Source of the DNA: Adenophora triphylla var. japonica
Taxonomy: Eukaryota > Streptophyta > Magnoliopsida > Asterales > Campanulaceae
Reading direction: 5' to 3'
Length of the DNA: 64,000 nt
Assembly: GCA_022495995.1 (NCBI GenBank)
Contig: JAFEMH010000525.1
Location: forward strand, 248,001-312,000
The notes below the pieces were generated by a model that was given only the letters and a program-made list of their open reading frames with translations, was not told where the DNA came from and ran no database searches. This document shows, piece after piece, positions 11,050 to 22,699 of the stretch; positions within the stretch are counted from its first letter, which is position 1; every line of letters starts with the position of its first letter. A program made the translations under genes and the position numbers.

Positions 11050-11460
11050 TTGTCTCTCAAGCGAAATTGCGAGAATTCCGACAAGGAAAAATCGGTGGGA
11101 TCTTGACTCCGACATTGACTATTGACCTTGACCCGCACGGAATGCGTAAGAGTCAAGACCGAGTCTTTGCCAAAAAATCAAAAGATCTTTCGCTCAAACG
11201 AAGCTCTGCCAAAATTCCGACAAGGAAAAATTGGCAAGATCTTGACCGGCATTGACTTCGATTCCAGGCTCACGCCTTGCGTATCTGCAGAAGTTCAATG
11301 TGACAACTGTGTCATCCGACTTTTCTTGCCCGACCCAGTACCTATTATTCTCTCGGACATTACCGAAAGTCAAAAGCCGTCATTCGCTCAAGCGAAACTA
11401 CGCAAAAGATCCGTCAAAGCGAGAGACGAGACTTTCCGGTATTGCCTTGACTATAATCTG
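11050..11460 (+). repeat. Imperfect direct repeats in the element B leader
   Basis: A unit containing AATTCCGACAAGGAAAAAT and then GATCTTGAC, CATTGACT starts at 11074 and again at 11213. A diverged third unit (CGCTCAAGCGAAACTACG ... TTGCCTTGACT) lies near 11380-11455. The period is about 140 bases. It lies in the untranslated leader. Confidence 0.6.
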
Positions 11461-11899
11461 CATCGCTCGTGCGTTGAAAGGTCCTATGACCCGCTAGGCC
11501 CGATAGGAGCGTTCTTTACTCTCGGTTGGTGGGATCCGCGTGCCACTATAGGACCCTCGCCGGGGCACCCCACCTGGGAGGTCGAAATACGGGTGGAATA
11601 CGAGGGGCTTATAGACGTGGTGACGGAACCCCGATCCGGGATCTAGAGTAGTTGTGAAAAAGAAGGGCGGAACCCCTTTTCCAACCAAATAGATATTAAT
11701 AAAAGACAACATTTTAAGTAAACTTGAAGATTCTAATTTGCATATTGCACGAGCCTTCGACTAAACACCTACCCAGAGTCTAAACCTTTCCTATCCCTTT
11801 CCCGCAGCGAGAAAGAAGTGGGTGAGAACACCTGGGTCGGCGACTTGTTAAGCGCGAATCCTCGTGACAGGTTCGCGAGAATCCTCGGTTTTGTCGGCT

Positions 11900-12474
11900 T
11901 TTCGGTGTCAAAATGGCCAACATGGTAATCCACAACGGTAATGACCAAGCAATTGGAGGGGCTATCCCGATTCAACCCAAGCCTCACATACGGTATGATG
12001 TATGTGATTGTGAAGCTTGCTTAGAGTATGAGTATCAAGAATGGATCAATGAGGACGCTCCTTGAGGAAGAAGAAGAAGAGAAAGTCCACACGGCGAAGC
12101 TTAAGGAAAGATACGAAGTTGGGGACAAGGCGTAGGAACTTTGGGAGAGCCTTCGGGCAAGTTCGACTACTATGTCGGTTATGCCAAGGAACTGTCAAGG
12201 AACCCGTCACCCCAAGCACGATCCCGGCTGATATCCCCATGTATAGTGATCCTCTTGAAGAAGAAAGTGCTGAATTTGTGGCCATCGTGAAGTTCAATGA
12301 GAAGCTAGCAGATCTAGAAGCAGAACACAGAAAGCCTATTGAATGCATAGCCAGTCAAGGAAGAATTAAGATCCCCTCTGAAGAAGACTTCATCAGCATT
12401 ATCCAGGCCAACCCTTCTGTTGGCTACACTGACAAGGTCGTGGTGTCCAAGATCAGTAAAGAGAAAATGAGTTA
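11900..12474 (+). pseudogene. Element B protease-RT linker, left part
   Basis: Open in places and interrupted by copia-1 at 12475. Blocks such as C-D-C-E-A-C-L-E-Y-E near 12008 and the 12062-12470 frame (with S-E-E-D-F-I-S-I-I-Q-A-N) align in character and order with the linker of element C (44070-44776, - strand: C-N-C-E-E-C-L, S-D-I-V-N-I-I-Q-A). There is no room for gag and protease between the leader and this point. Element B therefore appears to lack them. Confidence 0.5.
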
Positions 12475-13965
12475 TGTTGGTCCCAAAGGTGGCAACAAGG
12501 GTGAAAATACAGCTAGAGGGGGGGTGAATAGCTGTTTAAAATTTTTCGCCCTCTTTTAAAAACTAAACCTCTTGCTTACAAAATCCTCTTGCAGTTGATA
12601 ATAGACTGCAAGTGATAGTGTAAAATGCACAGCGGAATATTTAGAGTTACAAAGTGGTTTTGATAGAGGAGGTTTGTAAAGCGGTTTTAATAAAGTAGTT
12701 GGTACGTGCGGTTTACAAACAAGTGAGGTTTTGACAATGTTAACTCCAAACACTATTTCACAATAATGGATATCTAAATAAAGATCAAACAGAGACAAAA
12801 ATAAATAATTAGTAAGCACAAGAAATATAATTGCAGAAAGTAAGAACACGCTATTTGGAGTGGTTCAATCGATAAACGATCTACGTCCACTACCAAGATG
12901 GTTAGTCTTGGATTTCTAAGAGAGATTTTATATTAAGTATTTGAGAGATTACAAAGTACAATAAAATCTTTACTATGAAGAACAAATCCAAAACTATAAC
13001 CAGTGTATCTCAAGTGTTTAATCTATGTGATTAGAACAAATGAGGTGTGTGTGTGAGAACAAGATCAAGGCTCTTTAAATACGAGATGTAGAGCACAATG
13101 ATTCTTGAAAGTGTTAAGGCTTGATTTACGGGTGGGAATATTTCTTGAAGTATGAAGATGAAGATTCAAAGGACTAAGAATTTACGGGCGAGCTTCAACT
13201 TCTCATGAACACGGCAATTTCTCTAATTTTCAAGCAATCTTGAATGGTGAAGATTAGGGGTATTTATACCCAAGCATCCAAAATGTAGCCGTTGGACACA
13301 TTGTTGAAGGACGAGTACTTGATGCTTTCTTATTGGTCCACTGACAACCACTTTTGTCCTTTGAGTACGGTAGTTGCGAGATAAAGGCGATAATGCTCAG
13401 TACCAAGCAATGAGGTTTGGACACACTGTCACCTTTTCAAGATCCTTGCGGATCTTCTCGACTTTGAATCACGTGACAAGATAAGGTGGTTGACATTGGG
13501 TATTGCGATGTGGATTATAATGACAAAGGTGGTTCACTTCAAGTCTCAATCATTGGAGCGGTTACGGAGTAGGCGGTTTGACGAAGCGGTTGGTAACTCC
13601 GGTGAGGTTGCAAAGTGCGGTTGATAATGAGGCTGCAAGGTGCGGTTCATCATAGGGCGGTTACCTTGGAGTAGTTCAAGGGTAGTTTCAAACAAAGGAT
13701 TTCACCAAGCAAATGCTAAGGGCGGTTTTGCTAGGGCGGTTTGAAAGAAGCGGTTTGAAACTTGAGCTGCAACTCTCAATTCCAATGAGTCTTGTGCCGG
13801 TCTTCAAGCCTAAATTTTAACCTAATCTATAAAATGGACTTAACTAAAAATTGAAGTCTAAGCTTCATTACATAGGGTCCTAAAGTCCTTAAAATAGACG
13901 GGGAGGTTATGGTATCAATCAAATCTAATACAAATATAGGAGGGTTAAAACATGCATACCCAACA
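12475..13965 (-). repeat. Copia-1 3' LTR
   Basis: 1491 bases, begins TGTTGGTCCC and ends CCAACA in + orientation. It carries an inverted TATA box at 13261-13268 (TATTTATA on +). Aligned with the partner LTR, many of the differences fall on CAG or CTG trinucleotides. Confidence 0.95.
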
Positions 13966-13978
13966 ATCTCCCCTATTT
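13966..13978 (-). other. Polypurine tract of copia-1
   Basis: Minus strand AAATAGGGGAGAT directly abuts the 3' LTR. This is the usual plus-strand primer position and composition for copia elements. Confidence 0.85.
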
Positions 13979-14479
13979 GATTGATGCCATTACCTACTAT
14001 AACTAAAGCAAACATTGTACTTGGTAAAAACATGTCCATAAGAATTAACATGGTAATTCATGTCCCAAGTCAATGCACACACTTAGCTTAAGCTATAGAT
14101 TTCTATACTTTCTAAGAGATAAAAACTTACAATATGGAAAGTAGAGAAATGCATTCGATGCACTTAAGAAATATGAGTTTGAGTTCAAAGTGCGGTTTAA
14201 ACTGAATGTTTAAACTTCAATTCAAAAAAATATGATTTTAAGTTGAAAAATATTTGAATGAGGTTTAAAACCATAAGAGGTTTCATTGTTCTACAAACAA
14301 GCAGTTTGATATGAATAAGGTTTTGGAACCATGATGCAATTTCCATTAATTCCTCAAGTGGTTACAAAACGGGAATGAAAAGAAAATTACGGGGTTACAA
14401 ACAAAAACAAGAGTAAGTTGGACAAAAGGAAATACAATGAGAGTGCGGTCCAACAATAAAAGAAGTTTACCAAAAATAC

Positions 14480-17400
14480 GAGCAAAAGCGGTTTAAGGTA
14501 GATGCGGTTCTTGACCTTCTTTGCTGCTGCTGCGGTTGGTTGATTTCGGGGTTCCTGGCAAGATTTGATGCGAGAGGTTTCGAGACTTCGGGGATTTTCT
14601 AATTTTTCTCACCTCTTCTGCGGTCCTTCCTTGAGCGGTCACCAATCTCTCTAAGATATTTGCTTGAGAATCAATCTTGAGATTGGCATCGAAGGCTTGC
14701 CTTGGAGTTATCGAGACACTTGATCGGTTAGCTCATCAATCAAGGTGTGAAAGGAGGAGTTCAATGAATTGTACAAAGTTTGAACCTCCCCACAGGCTGC
14801 GGTACGAGAAGAGAGAGCTTCGATCATTTCATCAAGATTCACGATCACTTGGATGGAGGATTTCAGCTCATTATTTGTGGCTTCAAGTTTGGTGGTGAAT
14901 CCTAACTTGATATTTTCAAGAGCGGTCATTGAATTCATCCTTGACTTCATTCAACTTGGCCATCAAAGCATCATCAAGGGAGTTTGTCTTGATTTCCGGC
15001 TTCTCTTTGACATCATCAATTTCGAAGGATATTTGCTTCAACCGCATTCAAGGCGGTTTGAAAGTCTTGAGTAGAAGGCGGTTGAGAATTGTGATTTAAG
15101 GAATTCGGCTTGGAGGGAATCAAAGGCGGTTTTGGAGGAGGTTGCAAGGCGAGAAATCATTTCCTTGAGATCGAGAATCTCCAAATGATTGAATTTGAAT
15201 GACACCTTGAGATAACTCTTTCTTGAATCCTTGAAAGCAAGAATCGAGTGAGGATTTGACAATGTTTGCTAGATCCTTCTCCCCCTTAATGGCATCAAGT
15301 CTACGAGCAAAACTCTTTAGGGAGTTCTTATGATCAGCCATTTGAAGGGTTTGAGAGGCAATCGGATGGGATTGAGATTCGGCAAGCTTACGAAGGGAGC
15401 GGTTTGAAGCTTGAGGGAGGCATTAGAAGCGGTCGGCTTGATAATGTGGCCTTGGTTTATGAGGAGTTGGGATTGGATAAGATTAAGGGTGGAAAGGATT
15501 TGGGAGTAGTCGAGAGGGTGGAGGAGCGGTTGAAGATGAAGGAATAAAGGTGAAGGAAGGAGGCGGTTCGAGAATAAGTAGGAGGAGCGGTTTGAGGCAT
15601 TTGAGATAATAGGGTTTGGAAAATGCGTGAGGCGGGAAGCGTGTAAGGGGATGAGGTTTGAGTTGAGATGGGGCGGTTGGGATGGGGCGGTTGGGATGGG
15701 GGCGGTTGGGATGGGGGCGGTTGGTATGGGGGCGGTTGGGATGGGGGCGGTTGGTATGGGGCGGTTGGGATGGGGGCGGTTGGGATGGGGCGGTTGGTAT
15801 GGGGCGGTTGGGATGGGGGCGGTTGGTATGGGTATAGAAGTGGTAGGAGGATTTGAAGTGATTGGGTTGGAATGAGTTGAATGAGATTTTTGTGGGGAAG
15901 AGATAGGTGATTTGGAAGGGGATTTATGGGTGCGGTTTGATATATGAGGGGATGAATGGTGTGAGGGTGAATTTTGTGGTGAAGGAGTTGGAGTTCTAAG
16001 TCTAGAGGTTGAATGGGGTGGGCTGTGATGGCTTGGATGTCCATTCAGTGAAGGCTTTGGGATTTGAGGTGGCTTGATTTTGAGGGGTTTGAAATTCAGA
16101 AGGAGATGATGAATTTGAATTGGTTTGGGAGGAGGATTTATCAAAATATGAGGAGGTTTCACCAGGTATTTTGATGTTGGATTTGGCAATGGTGTGAAGA
16201 TAGTGTTTCTTTGGAGGAGTTGTTTTCTTGGCCATTTGTTTGAATCTCCTCTTCTTGGGATTCTCCCCCTGAGCGGTTGCAGTTTTAGGAGGTGGAGAGG
16301 GAGAGAGCGGTTTGGGGGAAAGAGATTTGGAAGGAGAAAGGTGTTGGGTAGGAATTGGGGAAGAGGTTTGAATAGGTGAGGTTGGAGGAGTTTGAAGCGG
16401 TTGGGATTGAGGAGGGGATTGCGGTTGGGGTTGCGGTTGAGCAGGAGGTTGAACTTGAGCTTGCGGTTGAGAAGATGGTTTCTTTCCTTTGGCAGCCTTC
16501 CTCAAATCTGCCCTTCTTTCCAACTTGTCAATTTTTGCTTTATAAAAAGCAACCTTATCTTCCTCTGTGAGATTGGCAGTAGCAGTCTTCACAGATTTTG
16601 CCTTCTTGATAAGAGGGGCAATTCCAGCATCCTCTTCTTCTTCCCCATCAGTAGGCTCATCTCTCAAACCAAATTTCTCCTGAGGCTTAGCACTTTGACT
16701 AGCACTGCGGTTTGAACACGCGGTTGAGGTGGTGCGGTCCTTGGCTTCTTGGCTGCGGTTCTAGGACAATGTTTTTCTTTCTAGAGGCCTTCTTGATTGC
16801 CTTTCCTAGAGCGATAACCGCGGTTCTTTGGATTCATTTCAACATAGAACTCCTTGGGGTTGAGAGTATCGGCATCATATAGAAATTTGTCTTGGGTATC
16901 TCCAAATGAGTATACGAAGTTGTGACAAACCACAGTTCCAAGGGAGTCACCTTCACCCATTGATGCGATAACTCGGGAGTTGAGAGTACGAGATCCTCCA
17001 AGTGTTGATAGCTAGTGAACAACGCGGTTAGGAGCACTGCGAGAATGGTCTCCATCTCACGGTGTTCATTTTTGATTTTGGATTGATAAGCATCAATGGA
17101 ACTAGCCATTTCCTTCATCGGAATCTTGGGCCAATTCGGCTTAATTCCATTATAAATGGCACGACGGTAAATCCATTCTTTGAGTAGTGAAGTTGTTGTG
17201 GTTGCCGGTCTTACCACACACGAGACATTCCTACTAAATAGCCCAGTGGCTCATAAGTTCACCAAATTCCCTCCTTGCCTTCTTCTTGTAATAACCGAGA
17301 GAGAGATGTCGGATTATTTGTTGATAGAGCGGTTGCATCCAACACTTCTGATCAACCTCCATGGGGCATCCGAAACATGAAATCCAAAAGTACTTCTAAT

Positions 17401-17810
17401 ATCCAGATGATCAATGGATATATCGAAGCCTTCAACAACTTGCCAACCAGGCATTTGATCTTGGTGCCATCGGATAATTCTCTGTCTCCTAGAACGGCGA
17501 GAGGAGTAGAGCGATCCACAAAGGAAGGAATGATATAAGATTGGCCTTTGTTGAAGAGGGAGGATTCCGGAAGGAAGTGAGTCTTCGATCAACTCTCTAC
17601 CAAGAGCATCTCCTTGGAGCTCAGGCTCATTGATCTCAAAGCCTGGAATAAAGAATTTAGGATCCTACAAAATGAAACAAAGGTTTTAGATCCATAAAGT
17701 GATTCACAATGCACAAGCGGTTTGGGCATCCATGCGGTTGGCAATTGATGCGGTTTAAAAGTGAAGAACTCCAAACTACTTGTGAATTGTGAATACAACA
17801 AAATACTTAG
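14480..17810 (-). pseudogene. Extra (env-like) ORF of copia-1
   Basis: Region after pol that would encode the additional protein known from Sireviruses. In the sense direction: an N-terminal part in broken frames (17801-16834, for example E-W-I-Y-R-R-A-I-Y-N-G-I-K-P-N-W-P near 17165), an acidic then lysine-rich stretch (about 16667-16500), a long proline/glutamine/threonine-rich middle (16500-15400), and a C-terminal part with heptad-like, coiled-coil character (15341-14700). The longest open frames are 16002-16667 (221 codons) and 15317-16189 (290 codons). A proline-rich middle plus a C-terminal coiled coil matches descriptions of the SIRE env-like ORF. I see no reliable transmembrane segment. 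Function is unproven even in the known family. Confidence 0.55.
15663..15835 (+). repeat. Minisatellite of GGGGCGGTTGGGATG units
   Basis: About eleven units of 14-16 bases, GGGGCGGTTGGGATGG with T-for-G variants, inside the proline-rich part of the extra ORF. On the minus strand it encodes an I-P-T-A-P-like repeat. Units differ in length by one base, so the repeat changes frame internally. Confidence 0.85.
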
Positions 17811-17934
17811 AAAATATGTAAGAAATTATACTAGTACGTGGCATTGTAATCCAAGTTTATCCCACACTGCAAGCGGTGCTTGGAGAGGAAGGTTATGGTG
17901 TCCAGCCTATATACTAAGTAATATCTCAAACAAA

Positions 17935-18145
17935 CTTAGCATGCGGTTTCAAAATGACAGGCGGTTCATATTTTGCATGCGGTTTCAAAATAACAGGCGG
18001 TTCATAGTTTGCATGCGGTTCAAAAGTGAATGCAGTTGATATATAGCATGCGGTTCTAATGTGAACGCGGTTGAAGAGGACATGCGGTTGGAATCAAGAA
18101 GTATTCATGAATGCAATTCCAAACAATCAAGGCATGCGGTTGATG
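17935..18145 (+). repeat. Tandem GCATGCGGTT...GGCGGTTCATA repeats
   Basis: A unit of about 35-40 bases (GCATGCGGTTTCAAAATGAC followed by AGGCGGTTCATA) recurs around 17938, 17975, 18012 and 18047, then decays. It lies in the untranslated spacer of copia-1, before the extra ORF in transcription order. Confidence 0.6.
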
Positions 18146-19354
18146 TTTACAAATAGTGTATAAAATTTTATTGAAAAAATTTCTAAGTACAAAAACATGT
18201 GTGAAAATCAAATGAACCAAAACATGTGATAATTTTAACATGGCATATGAACAGTCAAGTTGAAGGCATGATGAACACGAAGAACACTTAGAACACTAAG
18301 AACAGAGTTTCAACAAATGTTCACCAAAATCAACAAATAATATGTCAAAATGATCACATTGAGCAGTAGATTAACAATATAACATTAAAAATTCATACTT
18401 TGCTCAGAATCAACACCAACAAGCAAGAACACTCAAATGGGTTTTCGAATGAGAAAAGTTTAAAGTCCAAAATCAGTGTTCAAATCATTGGTTGATCGTA
18501 AAATAAATTACATATAAAGAATCTAACAACAAATCCGAGCAAAACCCAACTGAATTTATGCAAAATGATGAACAATCAAGGTAGATATGAACAAAAATGC
18601 ATTTAAGGGTTTTCGAAGCTTCAAGGTTCATCAATGGCGGATTTATGAGTAATTTTGCAGATATGAAGAAGGATGAAGTTTAGGAAACATACCATATCAG
18701 AGAAGGGAGCCTTGGGAGCCATTGAAGAAAGTAAAAAAATTATGAAGCTTATGGAGGGAGAGAGAGTGAGTTGGTAGAAAGTACTTTTGCGAGAGAAGAC
18801 GAGTAGGAAGAGTTGAAATTGTTGTCTTATGCGCTATTTATAGGTAAAATTCGGGTTTAGGGCGGTTGAAAGGACGGTTTGATTTTCCCATAAAGCTGAA
18901 TCATTACCTCTGTTGCACCACTTTCATCTCCTATTCTTTAACTAATGACGGCTGACAAGAGAGCTTTAAATGCTAATGTTTCCTTTGCATTAAATGCATT
19001 TAAATTTTGAAATAGTGTGGGAAAACATTTGCAAAAATGCCCTTATGTCAAATTATGGACTAAAATAAAAGTAAAGGAACTTACCTTGGGTCCACGTGGC
19101 AGTGCGGTTGAAAAGAGTTTTAAACCGCATAGCTTAAAAATTAAAACTTGATTTTGAAAATACCATGTTGAAGGCGGTTGAAGATGGAGCGGTCATAAGC
19201 GGCATGCGGTTGGGAATACGCGGTTGGGCTGCGAGGCGGTTGATCACTCATGCGGTTTTAATGAACAGCGGTTCAACAATGGTGCGGTTGAAAATTTTCA
19301 ATAAGACATACAACCTAAACTCAACACACAAGTTAGTCAATAAAAAATATGGAA
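18146..19354. other. Spacer between copia-1 pol and the extra ORF
   Basis: AT-rich, with no open frame I would support. Near 18655-18800 it has purine-rich and GAGAGA-type text. GCGGTT words are scattered at 18860 and 19100-19290. The stretch probably holds the untranslated region and possibly a splice or promoter signal for the extra ORF, but I cannot place one. Confidence 0.4.
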
Positions 19355-20010
19355 TCATTTAAGTTCAAGCATACCCATTTCTCCTATGAGGAAGGAAAAC
19401 CTCTTGGAGTCAAGAGCCTTGGTGAGGATGTCAGCAATTTGATTATCTGTCCCCACATACTCTAAATGGATATTCCTCTTCTCCACATGGTCTTTGAGGA
19501 AATGATACTTGATATCAATATGCTTGGTCTTGGAATGCATGACAGGGTTGTTGGAGGCGAAATGGTTGAAGTGTTGTCACACATGATAGGGCAATTCCTT
19601 CATGGATTCCATAGTCCACCAAGCTATTTGCTTCATCGAAAGGATTTGGCAGCAACAACTACCGGCGGCAATATACTCGGCCTACTGTGGTAGACACTTT
19701 GGCGAAGCTTGCTTCTTCTTGGCCCAAGCAACTAGTCTATTTCAAGGAAATGACAAGTACCACTAGTGCTTTTCTGTCAATAGTACAAGGCTGCATGTCT
19801 GCATCTGAATAACCTACAAGATCGAAGTTCGAATCTTTGGAATACCAAAGTCCAAGGTTAGTGGTTCCCGGATAAATAGCGGATTATACGCTTGGCGCAA
19901 TAAGATGTGCTTCTCTAGGATGCAGCTTGGTAGCGAGCACATACACGAGACACTAAACATGATATCGGGCCTACTAGCGGTTAAGTAAAGTAATGAGCCG
20001 ATCATACCTC
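19355..20010 (-). pseudogene. Copia-1 RNase H
   Basis: RNase H of the copia polyprotein. The C-terminal block H-I-D-I-K-Y-H-F-L-K-D-H-V ... N-Q-I-A-D-I-L-T-K-A-L (19540-19400) is the standard end of copia pol. Upstream, M-I-G-S-L-L-Y-L-T-A-S-R-P-D-I (20005-19960) is the RT/RNase H junction. The middle is frameshifted. Confidence 0.85.
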
Positions 20011-20936
20011 GATATAAAGTCGATCAACTTTCTTACCTTTGAGATCCTTATCTAGCTTATTGCCGGTGGCCATTGGAGTATCATATGCTTTAGCATTTTC
20101 TAATCAAACTTCTTTATCAACTCCTTGGTGTATTTGGCTTGGCTGAGGAAAATACCTTCTTCGCATTGCTTGATTTGAAGCCCGAGGAAGAATGTTAATT
20201 CTCCCATCATGCTCATCTCAAACTTGCTTTTCATTAGCTTTTCGAAACGCTTACAAAGTAACTCATTAGTAGAACCAAAAATAATATCATCGACATAAAT
20301 TTGAACAAGTAAAGTATGTTCATTATATTTGGCAATAAAAAGAGTTGTATCAATTTTACCACGTTTAAATCCCTTTTCTAGTAAAAATTTAGAAAGAGTC
20401 TCATACCATGCCCTTGGAGCTTGCTTAAGTCCATACAAAGCTTTTGGAGTTTGTAGACATGATTGGGAAATTTGGAGTCTTCAAATCCGGGTGGTTGGGC
20501 AACATACACGGTCTCTTGCGGTTCGCCGTTGAGGAATGCACTCTTTACGTCCATTTGATATAACTTGAAATGCTTGAAAGAGGCGTAGGCTAAGAAAATT
20601 ACGATAGCTTCCAATCTTGCAAGCTGGAGCAAAGGTTTCATCATAATCTATTCCTTCTTCTTGCCTATATCCTTGTGCGACCAACCTTGCTTTATTCCTA
20701 GTGATGCTTCCATTCTCATCCATCTTATTCCTAAATACCCACTTAGTTCCTATCACTCCTTGATCACGAGGTCTAGGCACCGAAGTCCAGACCTTGCATC
20801 TTTCAAAGCTGGTTGAGTTCTTCTTGCATAGCAACGACCCAATTGGAATCTTGGAGTGCTTCATCAATCTTCTTGGGTTCAACTTGAGATAAAAGTGAAG
20901 TATGCTCATCATAATTCGATCTCCTTGTTTGAACAC
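20011..20936 (-). pseudogene. Copia-1 reverse transcriptase
   Basis: Copia RT with a long intact central frame (20438-20100) containing Y-G-L-K-Q-A-P-R-A-W-Y and the catalytic Y-V-D-D at 20286-20297. Upstream frames carry W-V-F-R-N-K-M-D-E-N-G ... A-R-L-V-A-Q-G-Y-R-Q-E-E-G-I-D-Y-D-E-T-F-A-P (about 20740-20640) and D-V-K-S-A-F-L-N-G (about 20560-20530). A few frameshifts separate them. The catalytic site is intact, so this is a young copy broken mainly by small indels. Confidence 0.9.
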
Positions 20937-20948
20937 AGGAAAACAGAA

Positions 20949-22345
20949 TCACCAATCACATTTGTGAGGGGTGGCTAGCGACTTCACGAACCTCAGGGGT
21001 AAGTCTGGTTGGGTGAGGTTTCTTTGAAGATCTTCAATTGGAACGTCGTTAGATCCTTCGGCGAAGTCATGGAATGTAAGTTGACGAAGAGGTTCTATAA
21101 GGCTGGATAGGGAATTTTCAACTTCTTCTTCCCTTGCGGTTGCATACGGAGTAGGAACTTCGGGTGCGGTTTCAAAAGTGCGGTTTGAGGGAATTTCGGT
21201 TGAGGGTCTTTGGATTTTGCGGTTGAGGTTCGGGTGCGGTTTGAGGTTCACTGGTTCATTATGCTCAACAAAATCATCGGCAACATTTGGAGCCAAATGT
21301 GGCTCAAGGAGAGAATGCTCATCAAAAGTAACATGGACGAGACTCAACTATTTTTAAACTAGTTTTATTGAAAACACGAAAAGCTTTAGAATGTTTAGCA
21401 TACCCAACAAAAATACCTTCGTCGGCCTTGGCTCCGAATTTACCTCTATTTTCTCTTCCATTGTAGAGGACAAAACATTTGCGGCCAAAGATCTTGAAGA
21501 ATGCAATGTTGGGGGTTCTTCCTCGCCAAAGCTCATATGGAGTCTTGTTATAGGTTTTGTTGATGAGGATCGGTTACGAGTGAAGCATGCGGTATTGATT
21601 GCTTCGGCCCAAAAATGCGAGGTAGCTTCGCTTGGATATCATTGTCTTTCCGGCCTCAATCAACGTCCTATTCTTCCTTTCCACAACCCCATTTTGTTGT
21701 GGAACACCGTGATTGAAAAATTGTGATCAATCCCGTGGTCATCACAATGCTTGAGCAACACCGTTGTTCTTAAATTGTTCCATTATACGATCGAACACTA
21801 ACGATGTCATCTTCTTTTTGAGTTTGGAGCCGTCTAAAAAGTGCGGTGAGAATCTCATAACAATCATCTTTGGAAATCATCATCTCAACCCACGTATATC
21901 TTGAATAATCATCCACCACCACTAAGGTATATCTATTTCCTCCAATCTTTGGCGGTGGTTACGGGTCCAAACAAATCTATGTGAAGCGGTTGTAAGCATC
22001 TTGAAGTTGAAGGAGCGGTCTTCTTTGGTGAAAGACGACGCGGGCCTTACAGTTGGCATGCGTGCATTTCTCGGGATGGTGGTCGGCCACTTTAGGTAAA
22101 CCACGAACGAGGTTTTCCCTACCAATCTTTGCAAGATACTTGAAGTTCAAGTGGCTCAACCTCTTGTGCCATAGCCAACTATTTTCGCTCACATTCTTAG
22201 CTACAAAACGAGAGATTAGTAATACTACATGCGAATTTAGATCAATAATGTAAATATTACTCTTATGAATCCTTGTGAGTAGGGTGACGCCGGAAATGCT
22301 ATCTTTGATAAAGCAATTTGATGACGTGAAGTTGCAAAGCATTCC
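20949..22345 (-). pseudogene. Copia-1 integrase with pre-integrase domain
   Basis: The pre-integrase zinc region is seen as W-L-W-H-K-R-L-S-H-L-N and a C-x-x-x-x-C pair in the frame 22342-21977. The core and C-terminal regions follow in shifted frames (about 21950-21400). A hydrophilic C-terminal extension (21347-20949) contains H-V-T-F-D-E at about 21330, a block normally found just before the RT. Several frameshifts are present. Confidence 0.8.
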
Positions 22346-22469
22346 TTTGTCGCAAAATTGAGAAATTGAAAGGAGGTTGTGCTTGAGTCCATCGACAAGA
22401 GAAACCTTCTCAATAGTTAGGTTTCGTCTCCTTATAACACCATATCAATGGTCTTGCCTTTGTTGTTGT

Positions 22470-22620
22470 CACCAAAGGTTACGAGATGGACCACTTGCTT
22501 CAATGACATCTTCAAGTAATGATCTATCTCCGGTCATATGTCTTGAGCGACCCTTTGTCGAGATACCATTCATTATCCTTGGAGTGACCGGCCATGAAGC
22601 GAGAGGACTGAAATGTAAAC
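22470..22620 (-). pseudogene. Copia-1 aspartic protease active-site region
   Basis: The block W-Y-L-D followed by K-G (22568-22551) occupies the place where copia proteases have W-x-x-D-S-G. The serine codon and next bases are disrupted, with a frame change immediately after. The context (before pre-integrase, after the gag zinc knuckle) supports the call. Confidence 0.65.
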
Positions 22621-22699
22621 ATTAAGAACGAGGTCCCCCTTTATTCCTTGGGTCTGAAGTTAGCAACCCTTTACGACCCACACCTTGACGAAGGAGGTT

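Larger units (their letters stand above)
10185..11900 (+). other. 5' leader of element B
   Basis: Mostly non-coding. It holds a 99-base fold-back repeat (10229-10327) and three imperfect direct repeats around 11050-11460. Near 11520-11640 a frame with P-T-W-E-V-E-I-R-V-E-Y-E-G-L-I-D-V-V matches a frame at the start of the element C gag region (about 47460-47560, - strand). The tail of this stretch is therefore homologous to the beginning of the C coding region. Confidence 0.5.

Noticed and set aside
15627..15875. + strand Gly/Trp-rich frames
   Set aside because: They are the opposite-strand reading of a GGGGCGGTTGGGATG minisatellite inside the copia-1 extra ORF.
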